A stretch of DNA of 64,000 bases from Aromatoleum toluvorans (lineage in GTDB: Bacteria; Pseudomonadota; Gammaproteobacteria; Burkholderiales; Rhodocyclaceae). The DNA lies in the NCBI RefSeq assembly GCF_012910905.1, contig NZ_WTVN01000007.1, positions 62,001 through 126,000 on the forward strand, read 5' to 3'. Shown here one piece after another: positions 16,774-26,564 of the stretch; position 1 is the first letter of the stretch; every line of letters begins with the position of its first letter. A model generated the notes under the pieces. That model worked only from the letters and a program-made list of their open reading frames with translations, did no database searches and was not told the origin of the DNA. Position numbers and translations under genes: made by a program.

Positions 16774-19137
16774 TCAGTGAGCCATCAGCGGCGCGCGCAC
16801 CGGGCCGCGGCGCGGGATCAGCACGTCGATCGTCACTGCCAGCGCCGGCAGCAGCGTGATCGCCATGATCATGTTCATCATGAACATGAAGGTCAGCAGC
16901 ATCCCCATGTCGGCCTGGAACTTCAGCGCCGAGAACGACCAGGTCGCCACGCCGATCGACAGCGTCACCGCGGTGAATACGGTCGCCACGCCGATCTCGC
17001 GCAGGGCCTGCTTGAACGCCGTGACGATGTCCTCGCCGTGCGCCAGATGCATCTGCAGCCGGTTGTAGATGTAGAACGCGTAATCGACGCCGATTCCCAC
17101 CGCCAGCACCATCACCGGCAGCGTCGCGACCGTCAGGCCGATGTCGAGCGCCTTCATGAACCAGTAGCCGAGGAAAGTCGCCAGCGTCAGCGGCAGGCAG
17201 CACGCGACCATCGCGCGCCAGTCGCGATACACCGCGAACACCAGCACGAGGATCGTGGCATAGACGTAGAGCATCATCGGCAGCTCGGAATGCTCGACCA
17301 CCTCGTTGGTCGCCGCCTGCACGCCCGCGTTGCCGCTCGCGAGCCGCACCGTCACGCCGGGGAAGGGCTGGGTGTCGCGGAAGTGCTTCACCGCCGCGAC
17401 CACTTCCTTGATCGTCGACGCCTTGTGGTCCGCGAGATACAGGTTCACCGGCAGCAGCGTGCAGTCCGGGTTGAAGAGGCGCATGCCTTCCGGCACCTGG
17501 CGCACCGCCTCGCCCAGCGTCAGCTCCTCCTGCGGCAGCGCGGCCCATTTCGGATTGCCTTCATTGACGCCCGAGGCCGCGAGCTTCGTCATCGCCGGCA
17601 GCGACTGCGCCGAGAGCACGCCCGGCACGTTCGCGAGATACCAGGTCAGGCGGTCGACATGGCTCATGACGTCGTGGCGATAGCAGCCGTCGGCCGGCGT
17701 CTCGACGACCACCGTCAGCAGGTCCAGCCCCAGCGCGTAGCGCGCGACCACTGCCTCGACGTCGCGGTTGTAGCGCGAGTCGTCATGCAGCTCCGGCGCG
17801 CCCGGCAGCACGTGGCCGACGTGCCGCCCCTGGCTCTGCCACACCGCCACCGCCAGCAGCGCGAGGCACACCAAGGTGCCGATCGCGGCGTTGCGCGGAT
17901 TGGCGATATGCACGCCGAGCGAGGCCATCATGCGGTTGCGCAGCGCCTCCATCTTGGTCGCCCGCAGCACGAAGCGCTCGTCGAAGCGGAAGTAGCTCGC
18001 GACCACCGGCAGCATGATCAGGTTCGTCACGATCTTGTACGCGACGCCCACCGACGCCGTGATCGCGAGCTCGCGGATCATCGGAATCGGCACCAGCACC
18101 AGCGTCGCGAAGCCGACGAAGGCCGTGATCAGCGCCAGCGTGCCCGGCACCAGCAGGCCCGTGAAGCTGCGGCTCGCCGCCGTGTAGCCGTCCGCGCCGT
18201 TGATGACCTCCTTGGCGATGTAGTTCACCTGCTGGATGCCGTGCGACACGCCGATCGCGAACACCAGGAAGGGCACCAGGATCGCCAGCGGATCGAGGCC
18301 GAAGCCGAGCAGCGTGATCGTGCCGAACTGCCACACCACCGACACTAGCGAGCACGACAGCGGCAGGAAGGTCAGCAGCCACGAGCGCGTATACCAATAG
18401 ACGGCCGCGGCGGTGAGCAGGAAGGCCAGCGCGAAGAACTCGATCACGCTCGTCGCCCCTTCCGAGATGTCGCCCATCTGCTTGGCGAAGCCGATGATGC
18501 GGATCCTCACGTCGCCGTCGCTGAAGGCGTCGCGCACCTCGCGCTCCAGCCGCTGGCTGAACTCCGCGTAGTCGAGCCGCTCGCCGGTCTGCGGATCGGG
18601 GTCGGCGAGTTCCGCGACCACCATTGCCGACGACGAGTCGTTCGCGACCAGCGAGCCGATGAAGCCGCCGACGATCGTGCGCTCGCGGATCGCCGCGATG
18701 TTGCCGGGCGTGAGCGCCTTCACGGTCACATCGCCGCCGATCACGTCCTCCGCCTTCATGCCTTCTTCGGTGATCTGCACCGCCCGCGTGTTGGGCGTCC
18801 ACAAGGACGTCACCGTGCGCCGGTCGACGCCCTTCATGAAGAACAGCGCCTGCGTCACGTCATACAGCTTGGTCAGTGCCTTCTCGTTCCAGATGTCGCC
18901 CTGCTTCGCCTCGACGGTCACGATGATGCGGTTCGCGCCGAACAGCACGTCGCGGTACTGGTTGAAGGTCTGGATGTATTCGTGGTTCTGCGGCAGCTGC
19001 TTGTCGAAGCCGGCGCTCATGTGCAGGCGCGACGCGAACAGCGCCATCACCACCGTAAAGCCGAGCAAGGCAAGCAGGATCGGCATGCGGTGCCTGAAGC
19101 ACACGCGCTGCATCGCCAGCACGAGTCTCTCTATCAT
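16774..19137 (-). CDS. RND/MMPL-family exporter
   Basis: 787 residues with about 12 membrane helices: one near residue 20, a first cluster near 230-410, and a second near 630-780. Two large periplasmic loops lie after helices 1 and 7. This is the hydrophobe/sterol-type RND fold (MMPL), not the tripartite drug pump. It sits in one transcription unit with YCF48-like, DUF1302 and DUF1329 genes. The substrate is probably hydrophobic; direction and identity are unknown. Confidence 0.85.
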   Translation of the reverse strand: MIERLVLAMQRVCFRHRMPILLALLGFTVVMALFASRLHMSAGFDKQLPQNHEYIQTFNQYRDVLFGANRIIVTVEAKQGDIWNEKALTKLYDVTQALFFMKGVDRRTVTSLWTPNTRAVQITEEGMKAEDVIGGDVTVKALTPGNIAAIRERTIVGGFIGSLVANDSSSAMVVAELADPDPQTGERLDYAEFSQRLEREVRDAFSDGDVRIRIIGFAKQMGDISEGATSVIEFFALAFLLTAAAVYWYTRSWLLTFLPLSCSLVSVVWQFGTITLLGFGLDPLAILVPFLVFAIGVSHGIQQVNYIAKEVINGADGYTAASRSFTGLLVPGTLALITAFVGFATLVLVPIPMIRELAITASVGVAYKIVTNLIMLPVVASYFRFDERFVLRATKMEALRNRMMASLGVHIANPRNAAIGTLVCLALLAVAVWQSQGRHVGHVLPGAPELHDDSRYNRDVEAVVARYALGLDLLTVVVETPADGCYRHDVMSHVDRLTWYLANVPGVLSAQSLPAMTKLAASGVNEGNPKWAALPQEELTLGEAVRQVPEGMRLFNPDCTLLPVNLYLADHKASTIKEVVAAVKHFRDTQPFPGVTVRLASGNAGVQAATNEVVEHSELPMMLYVYATILVLVFAVYRDWRAMVACCLPLTLATFLGYWFMKALDIGLTVATLPVMVLAVGIGVDYAFYIYNRLQMHLAHGEDIVTAFKQALREIGVATVFTAVTLSIGVATWSFSALKFQADMGMLLTFMFMMNMIMAITLLPALAVTIDVLIPRRGPVRAPLMAH

Positions 19138-19198
19138 TTTGGGGTATCCGTTGGGCCGGCACTGCGGAAGTCGCGCTCCCGCAGTGTCGGCAGCTACA

Positions 19199-21001
19199 TC
19201 AGAACGAGTACGAAATGCTCGCCGCGAGGAAGTCCCGGTCGCGCATCAGGTTGTTGGCCCCACCGCCGGAGAAGGTCACCCACTGGATCGCCCCCTTCCA
19301 CGCATCGCGGTAGTTCGCGAACAGCGACAACGTCAGCGCCTTGCGCCCCTCGACGAAGGGCAGCCCGTTGGGCGTCGTGCCGTGTACATCGTGGTACCAG
19401 TCGATCTGCGGCGTGAGCGTGACGCCGGTGCCCCACACGTTCGGGTAGTTCAGCGCGGCCTCGACGACGTAGCCCCACGAAGTCTTGTTCGGCAGCGAGT
19501 AGTCCGGCAGGAACAGCGGCGTCACGCCGCTCGTGTCGAGCCCCGGGTAGTGCGCGACCGCGGCCTCGGCGAGGATGAAGCCGTCGGTCGCCCCCAGCGC
19601 CTTCGCGACGCCGCCGAGCGGATCGTTGTGCGAGAAGGTGTAGAAGCCGGTGAGATGGAACTGGTACTTCTCCTCCTCGATGAAGCCCGGGTTGCTGCCG
19701 TTCTCGTAGATGCTGAACTTGCTCGACGGCCCGCCGAAGATGTTGCCGAAAGGCACCGTCGGGTCGATGCCGACGCTGTCCTTCGGCCGGTACGACAGCT
19801 CCGCCCCGACCGCGATGTTCGCGAGCTTGGTGTTGGCCGAAATCGCGTACAGGTCTTTGTCCTCGCCGTAGGCGACGAAGAACCCGGTGACTGCGCCGGC
19901 GGTGTTGCCGGTGAAGCCCAGGAAGGGCAGCTTGTCGTGGTAGCGCTGGTACGTGAAGGCGAACTCGGTGTCGATCTCCTCGGCGTTGTAGCGGAAGTTC
20001 ACGCCGTACTGGCCAGTCTTCTTCGGCTTCTTCGTGCCGAGGAAGGGCACCGCGATGCCGGCCGCGACCGCATCCGCGTCCGGGATGCCCGGATCGTCGC
20101 CACAATGCCCGTTCGGCAGCCCCGCGCAGGCGCCCGGACCGGCAAAGTCCTCGATGATGCTGGTCGGCACGTACGCAATCCGCCGCCCCTTGCCCAGCAC
20201 GTCCGCGGTCGAGAAGAAGGAACCCACCGGATCGAACTTGAAGCCGTTCCAGCGGAACTGGTAGTACGCCTCCGCGCCCAGCCTCTCCGTCAGCGCGAGC
20301 GAGGCCGACAGCATCGGCGCCGGGATGAAGATCTCCTTCAGCTGCGTGCCCGGCACATGAAACTTCTGCAGGTCGATCGCGTTGATCTGGTTCACGCCGC
20401 CGACGATGAAGATGTCCTCGCCCCAGGAGATCACCTGGTTGCCGAGCTTCACCTTGCCGCGCCGGTCGCCGAGGGTGAATTCCTTGGCCACCCACAGGTC
20501 CAGCAGCGTCGCGTTCCCCGTCGCCTCGTTCGCGGCATCCGTGCGGCGCGTGTCGTCCGACTTCGTGTCCACGAACCAGTTGACGCGCGCCAGCGCGCTC
20601 CAGCCGTCCCCGTACTTCAGCGACAGGTCGTGCGTGCCCTTCAGCACCGCCGAGACGATGTCGTTCTTCTTGTAGTTGAGGTTGCCGTCGTCGAAGTTCG
20701 TGAAGTTGAAGTCGGCGTTCGCGTAACCCAGGCCGTTGCCCAGGTTGTACACCTTCGACAGATCGTTGTTGGTGCCGTTGTTGCAGCCGCCGCTGTCGTT
20801 GCTGACGGTCTTGCAGCTCGCCGACTGCAGCCGGCTGATCACGCCGTACGAGATCGTGCTGTCCAGGCTGCCCGAGATCCCGTCCTCGGACCCGAAGCGA
20901 AACGCATGACTCGCCGGCGACCAGCACGCCGCCGCAACCGCCACAGCCAGGATCGAAGGCGCGAGCGGGCCCCGACGATCCGAAATCGTCCTCTTCTTCA
21001 T
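19199..21001 (-). CDS. DUF1302 family outer-membrane-type protein
   Basis: 600 residues. Signal peptide of about 33 residues ending SHA. Repeated amphipathic beta strands and a C-terminal aromatic residue (AASISYSF) suggest an outer membrane beta barrel. DUF1302 and DUF1329 proteins nearly always occur as a pair next to RND genes. Proposed role: channel or receptor for a hydrophobic substrate. It starts 27 bases after the DUF1329 gene. Confidence 0.8.
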   Translation of the reverse strand: MKKRTISDRRGPLAPSILAVAVAAACWSPASHAFRFGSEDGISGSLDSTISYGVISRLQSASCKTVSNDSGGCNNGTNNDLSKVYNLGNGLGYANADFNFTNFDDGNLNYKKNDIVSAVLKGTHDLSLKYGDGWSALARVNWFVDTKSDDTRRTDAANEATGNATLLDLWVAKEFTLGDRRGKVKLGNQVISWGEDIFIVGGVNQINAIDLQKFHVPGTQLKEIFIPAPMLSASLALTERLGAEAYYQFRWNGFKFDPVGSFFSTADVLGKGRRIAYVPTSIIEDFAGPGACAGLPNGHCGDDPGIPDADAVAAGIAVPFLGTKKPKKTGQYGVNFRYNAEEIDTEFAFTYQRYHDKLPFLGFTGNTAGAVTGFFVAYGEDKDLYAISANTKLANIAVGAELSYRPKDSVGIDPTVPFGNIFGGPSSKFSIYENGSNPGFIEEEKYQFHLTGFYTFSHNDPLGGVAKALGATDGFILAEAAVAHYPGLDTSGVTPLFLPDYSLPNKTSWGYVVEAALNYPNVWGTGVTLTPQIDWYHDVHGTTPNGLPFVEGRKALTLSLFANYRDAWKGAIQWVTFSGGGANNLMRDRDFLAASISYSF

Positions 21002-21028
21002 GGAGATTCTCCCTTGGTGGAGTCGGGG

Positions 21029-22408
21029 TCAGCGCTCGCCGCGGCGGCGCATTTCGTCCTGCGTGAAGTTGCCCGCCGTGATGCGGCCATCCTTGGCCGC
21101 GGTCAGGTCCAGCACCTCGCCCTCGGCAGTCCAGTTGTCGACCACGTAGCGGCGCGCGATGAGGTCATACATCTGCGTCTCGTACGCCATGCACGCCCCC
21201 ACGTCCGGCGCCGCCCACAGGCTGCCCTCCTGCACGCGCCACAGGTTGCCCTTGGCGTCGTACATATCGACCTGCAGCAGCGCCCACGAATCCTCGTCGA
21301 AGTGGAACACCCGCTTCGCGAAGGAATGGCGCTTGTCGGCCTTCACCGTCGCCTCCACGACCCACACGCGGTGCGGCTCGTAGCGCATCAGCTCGCGCTT
21401 CACGTACTCGGGCCCGAGCATGTCCTTGAACTTCTGCTTCTTGTCGATCAGCCGGTAGGAGTTGTACGACACGTACATCTCCTTCTTGCCCACCAGCTTG
21501 TAGTCGTAGCGGTCCAGCGCGCCCGTGAACATGTTGATCTGGTCGACGAAGTACAGGTTGTCGAAACCGGCGATCGGGTTGTCGTAGGCGAAGGTCGGCG
21601 ACCGGCGCACGCGGCGCTGGCCCGGGAAGTAGATCCACGCGTCCTGCGGCTTGTCGATGTAGGCGTGGATCAGGTAGCCCTCACCCGCGCGCGACGGCGG
21701 CGTCAGCACGTCGTACAGCAGCTTCGACTCCACCCCGCCCACGTCCGCCGGCCCGGTCACCTTCGGGTCGTTGAACGGGTACATCTCGTACGCCCACTGC
21801 TTGTTCTCGACGTAGCTGCCGTCCTTCTCCGGCATCAGCGCCGAGATCTGCGCCCGCCGGCCGAGCCCGGTGTAGCGCAGCTTGTAGTTCCACATCACCT
21901 CGGCACCCGACTTCGGCACCGGGAACGGCACGCCCGCGCCGAACACCTGCTCGAGCTGCCAGCCATCCGCCCCCAGCTTCGCCGCCGTGGCGTTCTTCTT
22001 CGTCTGCGTGGCAACGAAATCCGGCACCGGACAGCTGCGCCGGCTCGGATACACGTCCATGCGATAGCCCTTGTAGGCCTTGATCAGCGCGATCTGGCCG
22101 GCCGAGAGCTTGTCCGCGTACTTGTCGACGTTGCCCGCGTCGATCGAGAACTGCGGCTTGTCGTCCTTGAACGGATCCAGATGCCCCGGCTTCCACCCCG
22201 CCGGCACCTGCGTCATCCCGCCGGTCCACGCCGGAATCGCGCCGTCCTTGCTCGCCGCCTGCTCCGCACCCACCGGCGTCAGGCTCTTGCCCAGCGTCGC
22301 CGCCTCCGCCTCGGTCGCCGCCGCCCGCGCAGCACCGTTGCCCAGCACGGCTGCAACGGTCATGCAAACGAGCGCGAGGCCAGGCGACCTCCTGGTCCTT
22401 GTGGTCAT
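21029..22408 (-). CDS. DUF1329 family periplasmic protein
   Basis: 459 residues. Signal peptide of about 29 residues (ending AARA). Typical DUF1329 blocks: LTPVGAEQAASKDGAIPAWTGG near the N-terminus, PNPxxG-like YDNPIAGFDNLYFVDQ in the middle, and EPHRVWVVEATVK. DUF1329 is a LolB/outer-membrane-lipoprotein-like fold by family knowledge. This is the first gene of the long minus-strand operon, opposite the AraC-type regulator. Confidence 0.82.
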   Translation of the reverse strand: MTTRTRRSPGLALVCMTVAAVLGNGAARAAATEAEAATLGKSLTPVGAEQAASKDGAIPAWTGGMTQVPAGWKPGHLDPFKDDKPQFSIDAGNVDKYADKLSAGQIALIKAYKGYRMDVYPSRRSCPVPDFVATQTKKNATAAKLGADGWQLEQVFGAGVPFPVPKSGAEVMWNYKLRYTGLGRRAQISALMPEKDGSYVENKQWAYEMYPFNDPKVTGPADVGGVESKLLYDVLTPPSRAGEGYLIHAYIDKPQDAWIYFPGQRRVRRSPTFAYDNPIAGFDNLYFVDQINMFTGALDRYDYKLVGKKEMYVSYNSYRLIDKKQKFKDMLGPEYVKRELMRYEPHRVWVVEATVKADKRHSFAKRVFHFDEDSWALLQVDMYDAKGNLWRVQEGSLWAAPDVGACMAYETQMYDLIARRYVVDNWTAEGEVLDLTAAKDGRITAGNFTQDEMRRRGER

Positions 22409-22713
22409 GTTGTCGTCTCCTCACTTGATGTGATGTGCCGTTTGGCCGGCTTCTTGTCCGGTCGTCACGGCCGGCGCACGCGCCGACCTGCAACCGATGG
22501 CGTCGATTGTAGGAAGCGCCTTTCGCAGACCGTTATCCGAAATCGGCAATCCGCACCCGTGAGGCCCGGGAGTTCGTCCCGAACGACAACGCTCGCAGAT
22601 CATTAGAAAAATTTCATTGTCCCGTGTGTCACTTTTGTATTAGTGTCTTTCAAACAATAACAATGCTCATAACTACAATTAATCGCACTTTCCGGTGAGG
22701 AGACAATCGGAAA
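22409..22713. promoter_or_regulatory. Divergent regulatory region of the amine dehydrogenase operon
   Basis: 305 bases between the DUF1329 gene and the AraC-type regulator. The right half is AT-rich compared with the surroundings. It contains GTGTC at 22626 and again at 22643, 17 bases apart, each followed by T-rich sequence, a possible AraC-family direct repeat. The left half (22440-22470) has a GC-rich inverted stretch GGCCGG...CCGGCC-like. No certain -10/-35 boxes. No gene seen. Confidence 0.4.
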
Positions 22714-23736
22714 ATGGATGCCCACATCCTCGCCGGGCGCGACCGGAGCACGCGCACCGCGGGCGACGACGCGTATTCCGTCGTGCACCTCGACACACGC
22801 GACGCAGACGACCACGCAGCCTGCCTGCAACACTGGAATCAGCGCTACGACCAGCTTTCGGCCGGTTCCTTCACGGGGCGCTTCGACGAATTCTGGTTCG
22901 ACAACGTGCAGGTCTTCCGTGAACGGACCAACCAGGTCGTGCACGAAGTCGGCAGCTCGTGGGAAGGCTCGCGCACGATCGGCGTACCCGTGGAAATCGA
23001 CGGCGCCGGCTGGTACTGCGGCGAACCGTGTGAACTCGACTCCATCGTCACGCTCAAGGGGGGAGAAGACCTCGACTACCGCACCCCCCGCCTGCACGAC
23101 ATCGTCGCCGTGACGACCGACGTCGCGGCCTTCACCGACTACGCCCTGCGCGTCGAACATCGCGACATCGAAGCCGAAATCGGCAAGCGCCGCGTCATCC
23201 CGGCGACCGCCGACCAGGCCGGAGCATTGCGCGGCTTCCTCCTCACGGTGCTCGCCAGCCTCGAAGCCACCCCGGACCTGCTGCGCCATCCGCAGATGCG
23301 CAAGGGCCTCGAACAGGCGATCTACGGCAGCATCGTCGCCGCGATCACGCCGCGCGAGGACACTCCGCGCCCGGCGACACCGTGCCGCGCCCGCCAGCTG
23401 ATCGTCGATCGCGCGCGCGAATACATGCGCAGCCACATCGACGAACCCATCACCGTCGCCGACCTGTGCACCGAGTTGCGCGTATCGCGCCGCACGCTGC
23501 AGTACAGCTTCCAGGACATCCTCAACCTCAACCCCGTCAGCTTCCTGCGGGCGCTGCGCCTGAACGGCGTGCGCCGCGAACTCAAGAACGCCGACCCCGC
23601 CAGCCACCAGATCGCCGACATCGCCGCGCGCTGGGGCTTCTGGCACCTCTCGCACTTCGCGTCGGACTACCGTTCGATGTTCGGCGAACTGCCTTCGGAG
23701 ACGCTACGCCAGCCGGCGCCCGCCCCTCACGCATAG
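22714..23736 (+). CDS. qhpR: AraC-family regulator, QhpR-like
   Basis: 340 residues. The C-terminal AraC DNA-binding domain (about 225-335) has two helix-turn-helix units: ITVADLCTELRVSRRTLQYSFQ and QIADIAARWGFWHLSHFASDYRSMFGELPSETL. The N-terminal 220 residues are a sensor domain of the type seen in EutR and related amine regulators. Known qhp operons are induced by amines through an AraC-type QhpR, and this gene faces the operon across a 305-base promoter region. The gene name is inferred from context. Confidence 0.75.
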   Translation: MDAHILAGRDRSTRTAGDDAYSVVHLDTRDADDHAACLQHWNQRYDQLSAGSFTGRFDEFWFDNVQVFRERTNQVVHEVGSSWEGSRTIGVPVEIDGAGWYCGEPCELDSIVTLKGGEDLDYRTPRLHDIVAVTTDVAAFTDYALRVEHRDIEAEIGKRRVIPATADQAGALRGFLLTVLASLEATPDLLRHPQMRKGLEQAIYGSIVAAITPREDTPRPATPCRARQLIVDRAREYMRSHIDEPITVADLCTELRVSRRTLQYSFQDILNLNPVSFLRALRLNGVRRELKNADPASHQIADIAARWGFWHLSHFASDYRSMFGELPSETLRQPAPAPHA

Positions 23737-23751
23737 GCGGAAGCGGCGCGC

Positions 23752-25785
23752 TCAGGCCACCTTGAAGCGGCCCACGTCCGCAAGCAACTGCGCCGCGAGG
23801 CTCTCGAGCCGATCCGCCGTCTGGTGGCTCTCGACGGCAATCGCACTGTTCTCCTCGGCCATGCGCGCGATCGTTTCGACGTTGCGTGCAATCTCCGTCG
23901 ACGCCACGCTCTGCTCGCGCAGCGCATCGGAGATCTCGGACACGGTCTCCACGACCCGGCCGGCTTCGTCGCGGATGCTCGCCATCGCAGCCCCCGCCTC
24001 CTGCGCGCGCGCAACGCCGCTGTTCACCTGTGTCACGCCGCCCTGCATGCTGTCCACGGCACCGCGCGCATCGCGCTGAATCGCCCCGACCATCTGCGCG
24101 ATCTCCTGCGTCGACTGCGTCGTGCGTTCGGCGAGCTTGCGCACCTCGTCCGCCACCACCGCAAAGCCGCGCCCCTGCTCGCCCGCACGGGCGGCCTCGA
24201 TCGCCGCGTTCAGCGCCAGCAGATTGGTCTGGTCGGCGATCTCCTTGATCACATTCACGATTGCCGAAATCCGTTCCGAACTCCGGTCCAGCTCGGCAAT
24301 GGTATCGGCCGAGCCGGACACCGCGCGCGCGATCTCCCCGATATCGGCGACCACCGACTCGACGATCTCGCCCCCTTCGCCCGACAGCCTGCCCGAGCGC
24401 CGCGCCAGCTCGTTGGCGCTGCTCGCGTTGCCGGCGATGTGGTCGATGCCCACCGTCATCTCCTCTACCGCCGCCGCCATGCTCGACGCCGCCTCGCTCT
24501 GCCGCTGCGAAGCCGCGTCGATCTGGCGTGCCGACTCCACCATGCCGCGCGCCGTCTCCGCGACCTGCCCGGAATTGCTCTGGATGCTCGTGATCAGGCG
24601 GCACATCGTCGCGGCCATGTCGTTGAAGCCGTCGGCAATCATGTGCAGTTCGTCGCGCGCCTGCAGCCGGATCGCGGTCGTCAGATCGCCCGCCGCCAGC
24701 CGGTGGCTGCCGTCGGCAAGCCGCTTCACGCTGCCCATGATCGACAGATACACCCCGATCGCCAGGTAGGCGATCGCGACCGCGACGACCACCAGCACGG
24801 CGATGTTGAAGTACAGCACGCGCCGGGCCTCGGCAATGCGGTGCCGCAGCAGCTCGTCGAGCGTCGGCAGCAGGATCTCGTTCATCTGCCTGTAGCCCAC
24901 GGTGATCGCCTCGGTGGCCATCCCGAAGTATGCCGACGCCGCAGTGCTCTGCAGATCGCCCGCCTGGATCTGGCGCACCACGCCGTTCACGGTCGCGAGC
25001 TTGCCGGTCATTTCCGCGAACGACGACTCCAGCCGCTGTGCGAGATCGGGCCGCTGCGCGACGATCTTGCGGATGTTGGACTCGAGATCGCCCACCGCCT
25101 CGCTCACGTCGCCCGCGAGCACGCTCACGTCGAGCTTGCCCGCCTCGTCGATCGTGCCGCGCGCGAGCGCTCCCGCCCCCTTGGCGCGCAGCCGGCCGAT
25201 GCGCTCGAGCAGGTAGGGCGTGCGGATCACCGCCGTCGACATCAGGTAGTAACTGTCCTGCTGCGGATCGAAGGTCAGGCCGTACTCGTCCGCGACCGCA
25301 ATCTGGAAATCCAGCAGATTCTGGATCAGCCGCGTATGCGTCCGGATGTTCTCGGCCGGATCCAGCTTCAGCCCGTCCCGCGCCAATCCGTTCCAGCGCG
25401 AACGGATGTCGCTCCAGTCACTCTTGCGCAACGCCTGCGGCAGCGCCGCCTCCAGCGTCTCGAAGGCATGATCGACCTCGACCGCCTTGTCCGCACGCGT
25501 CGCCTTCGCACTCTCCAGCCCGCCGAGCACCGCCGAGGACAGGCCGCGATGCTGCTGGACCAGTTCGACCGCCTTCGATATCGGCCGCACGAGACCGGAA
25601 GCGACCAGCTCGCGCTCCGTCCGCTCGATCGTCGCATTCAACTGGCGTGCGAGCGTCAGCATCAGGCTGGCAAATGCCACCGCGATGATCAGCCCGAGCA
25701 GGCCGAATTTCACCGGGTAGCTGCAGCGGTTCATCAGCCCCACGGCCGGCGCAAAAACCACTTTCACGATCTTCTCCACGGACAT
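23752..25785 (-). CDS. Methyl-accepting chemotaxis protein
   Basis: 677 residues from ATG 25785. Transmembrane helices at about 20-45 and 355-378 enclose a helical periplasmic sensor domain. A HAMP domain follows, then a signalling domain with the invariant hairpin tip [41 protein letters not shown]. The ligand is unknown; [12 protein letters not shown] at the start of the sensor resembles all-helical NIT-like domains. The C-terminus lacks a CheR-docking pentapeptide. It converges on the AraC-type gene. A candidate FNR/Anr site lies about 100 bases upstream. Confidence 0.9.
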   Translation of the reverse strand: MSVEKIVKVVFAPAVGLMNRCSYPVKFGLLGLIIAVAFASLMLTLARQLNATIERTERELVASGLVRPISKAVELVQQHRGLSSAVLGGLESAKATRADKAVEVDHAFETLEAALPQALRKSDWSDIRSRWNGLARDGLKLDPAENIRTHTRLIQNLLDFQIAVADEYGLTFDPQQDSYYLMSTAVIRTPYLLERIGRLRAKGAGALARGTIDEAGKLDVSVLAGDVSEAVGDLESNIRKIVAQRPDLAQRLESSFAEMTGKLATVNGVVRQIQAGDLQSTAASAYFGMATEAITVGYRQMNEILLPTLDELLRHRIAEARRVLYFNIAVLVVVAVAIAYLAIGVYLSIMGSVKRLADGSHRLAAGDLTTAIRLQARDELHMIADGFNDMAATMCRLITSIQSNSGQVAETARGMVESARQIDAASQRQSEAASSMAAAVEEMTVGIDHIAGNASSANELARRSGRLSGEGGEIVESVVADIGEIARAVSGSADTIAELDRSSERISAIVNVIKEIADQTNLLALNAAIEAARAGEQGRGFAVVADEVRKLAERTTQSTQEIAQMVGAIQRDARGAVDSMQGGVTQVNSGVARAQEAGAAMASIRDEAGRVVETVSEISDALREQSVASTEIARNVETIARMAEENSAIAVESHQTADRLESLAAQLLADVGRFKVA

Positions 25786-25885
25786 TCCCGCACGCCGCCG
25801 GAGCGCCACCGGGCATCCGTCGTGCCCCATCGGCACTGGAGCGGGCATTTTCCCGCCAGCGTATCGGGATAGACCGTCCGAGTAC

Positions 25886-25899
25886 GTGATCTGCATCAA
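25886..25899. promoter_or_regulatory. FNR/Anr-type box
   Basis: GTGAT-N4-ATCAA, nine of ten matches to TTGAT-N4-ATCAA; read on the minus strand it is TTGATGCAGATCAC. It is placed 101 bases before the chemotaxis receptor start, with a GATACG -10 like hexamer about 20 bases further down, as expected for an FNR-activated promoter. Confidence 0.45.
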
Positions 25900-26029
25900 G
25901 ATTGCGCCGACAGGGCATGCCGTCGTGACGCGTCCGGCCTTCGCCGGCGCCCCGCTTCCGGCGCGGGCTTTTCCAAAACCTTCGCCCGCGGCAAAATTGC
26001 GCCCTTTTTGCTCAACGGAGACACCCAAG

Positions 26030-26443
26030 ATGAAGACCCGCCAGGTCCTGACCCTCGACGATGCGCGCAAGATCGCCGCGGCAGCGGAAACCGAAGCCCT
26101 GCGCAACGGCTGGGCGGTCACGATCGCGATCTGCGACGAAGGGGGCCACCTGCTGTGGCTGCAGCGCCTCGACAATGCGCCGCCGTCGAGCGCCTATGTC
26201 GCGCCCGAAAAGGCCCGCACCTGCGTCATGATGCGCAAGCCCAGCAAGGCCATCGAGGACATGGTGAACAACGGCCGCTTCGCCGGCCTCGGGCTGCCCG
26301 TCACGCCGCTCGAAGGCGGCGAGATGATCGTTGCGGGCGGCGAAGTGATCGGCGCCGTGGGCGTTTCGGGGGTGAAGTCCTCCGACGACGCGCAGATCGC
26401 GCGTGCCGGCGTCACGGCAATCGGCGCCTCCTGCAGCCTCTGA
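26030..26443 (+). CDS. GlcG/HbpS family protein
   Basis: 137 residues. The whole protein matches the GlcG/HbpS (DUF336) fold: [17 protein letters not shown], then [17 protein letters not shown], then [39 protein letters not shown]. There is no signal peptide. Members are linked to heme or corrinoid binding or to glycolate operons, but a molecular function is not settled. SD GGAG is ten bases before the ATG. Confidence 0.85.
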   Translation: MKTRQVLTLDDARKIAAAAETEALRNGWAVTIAICDEGGHLLWLQRLDNAPPSSAYVAPEKARTCVMMRKPSKAIEDMVNNGRFAGLGLPVTPLEGGEMIVAGGEVIGAVGVSGVKSSDDAQIARAGVTAIGASCSL

Positions 26444-26564
26444 CGAAAGGGGGCGGGGTCCGGACCGGAGCGCGCCCCGCCCCGCCCTCGATCCTTCGCA
26501 GCGACCGCCCGGCCGGCGCGAAGGCACGGTAAACTTGTATGATCAATGTTTATCGGGAATCGCC

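Noticed and set aside
15595-18348. Long + strand open frame opposite the RND and YCF48-like genes
   Set aside because: Same shadow composition, antisense to conserved genes with signal peptide and membrane helices.
18659-22606. Long + strand open frame (over 1300 codons) opposite DUF1302 and DUF1329
   Set aside because: No domains, biased composition, antisense to two recognised families.
26451-26482. Terminator after the GlcG-like gene
   Set aside because: GGGCGGGG and CCCCGCCC can pair, but the loop is long and no T run follows.
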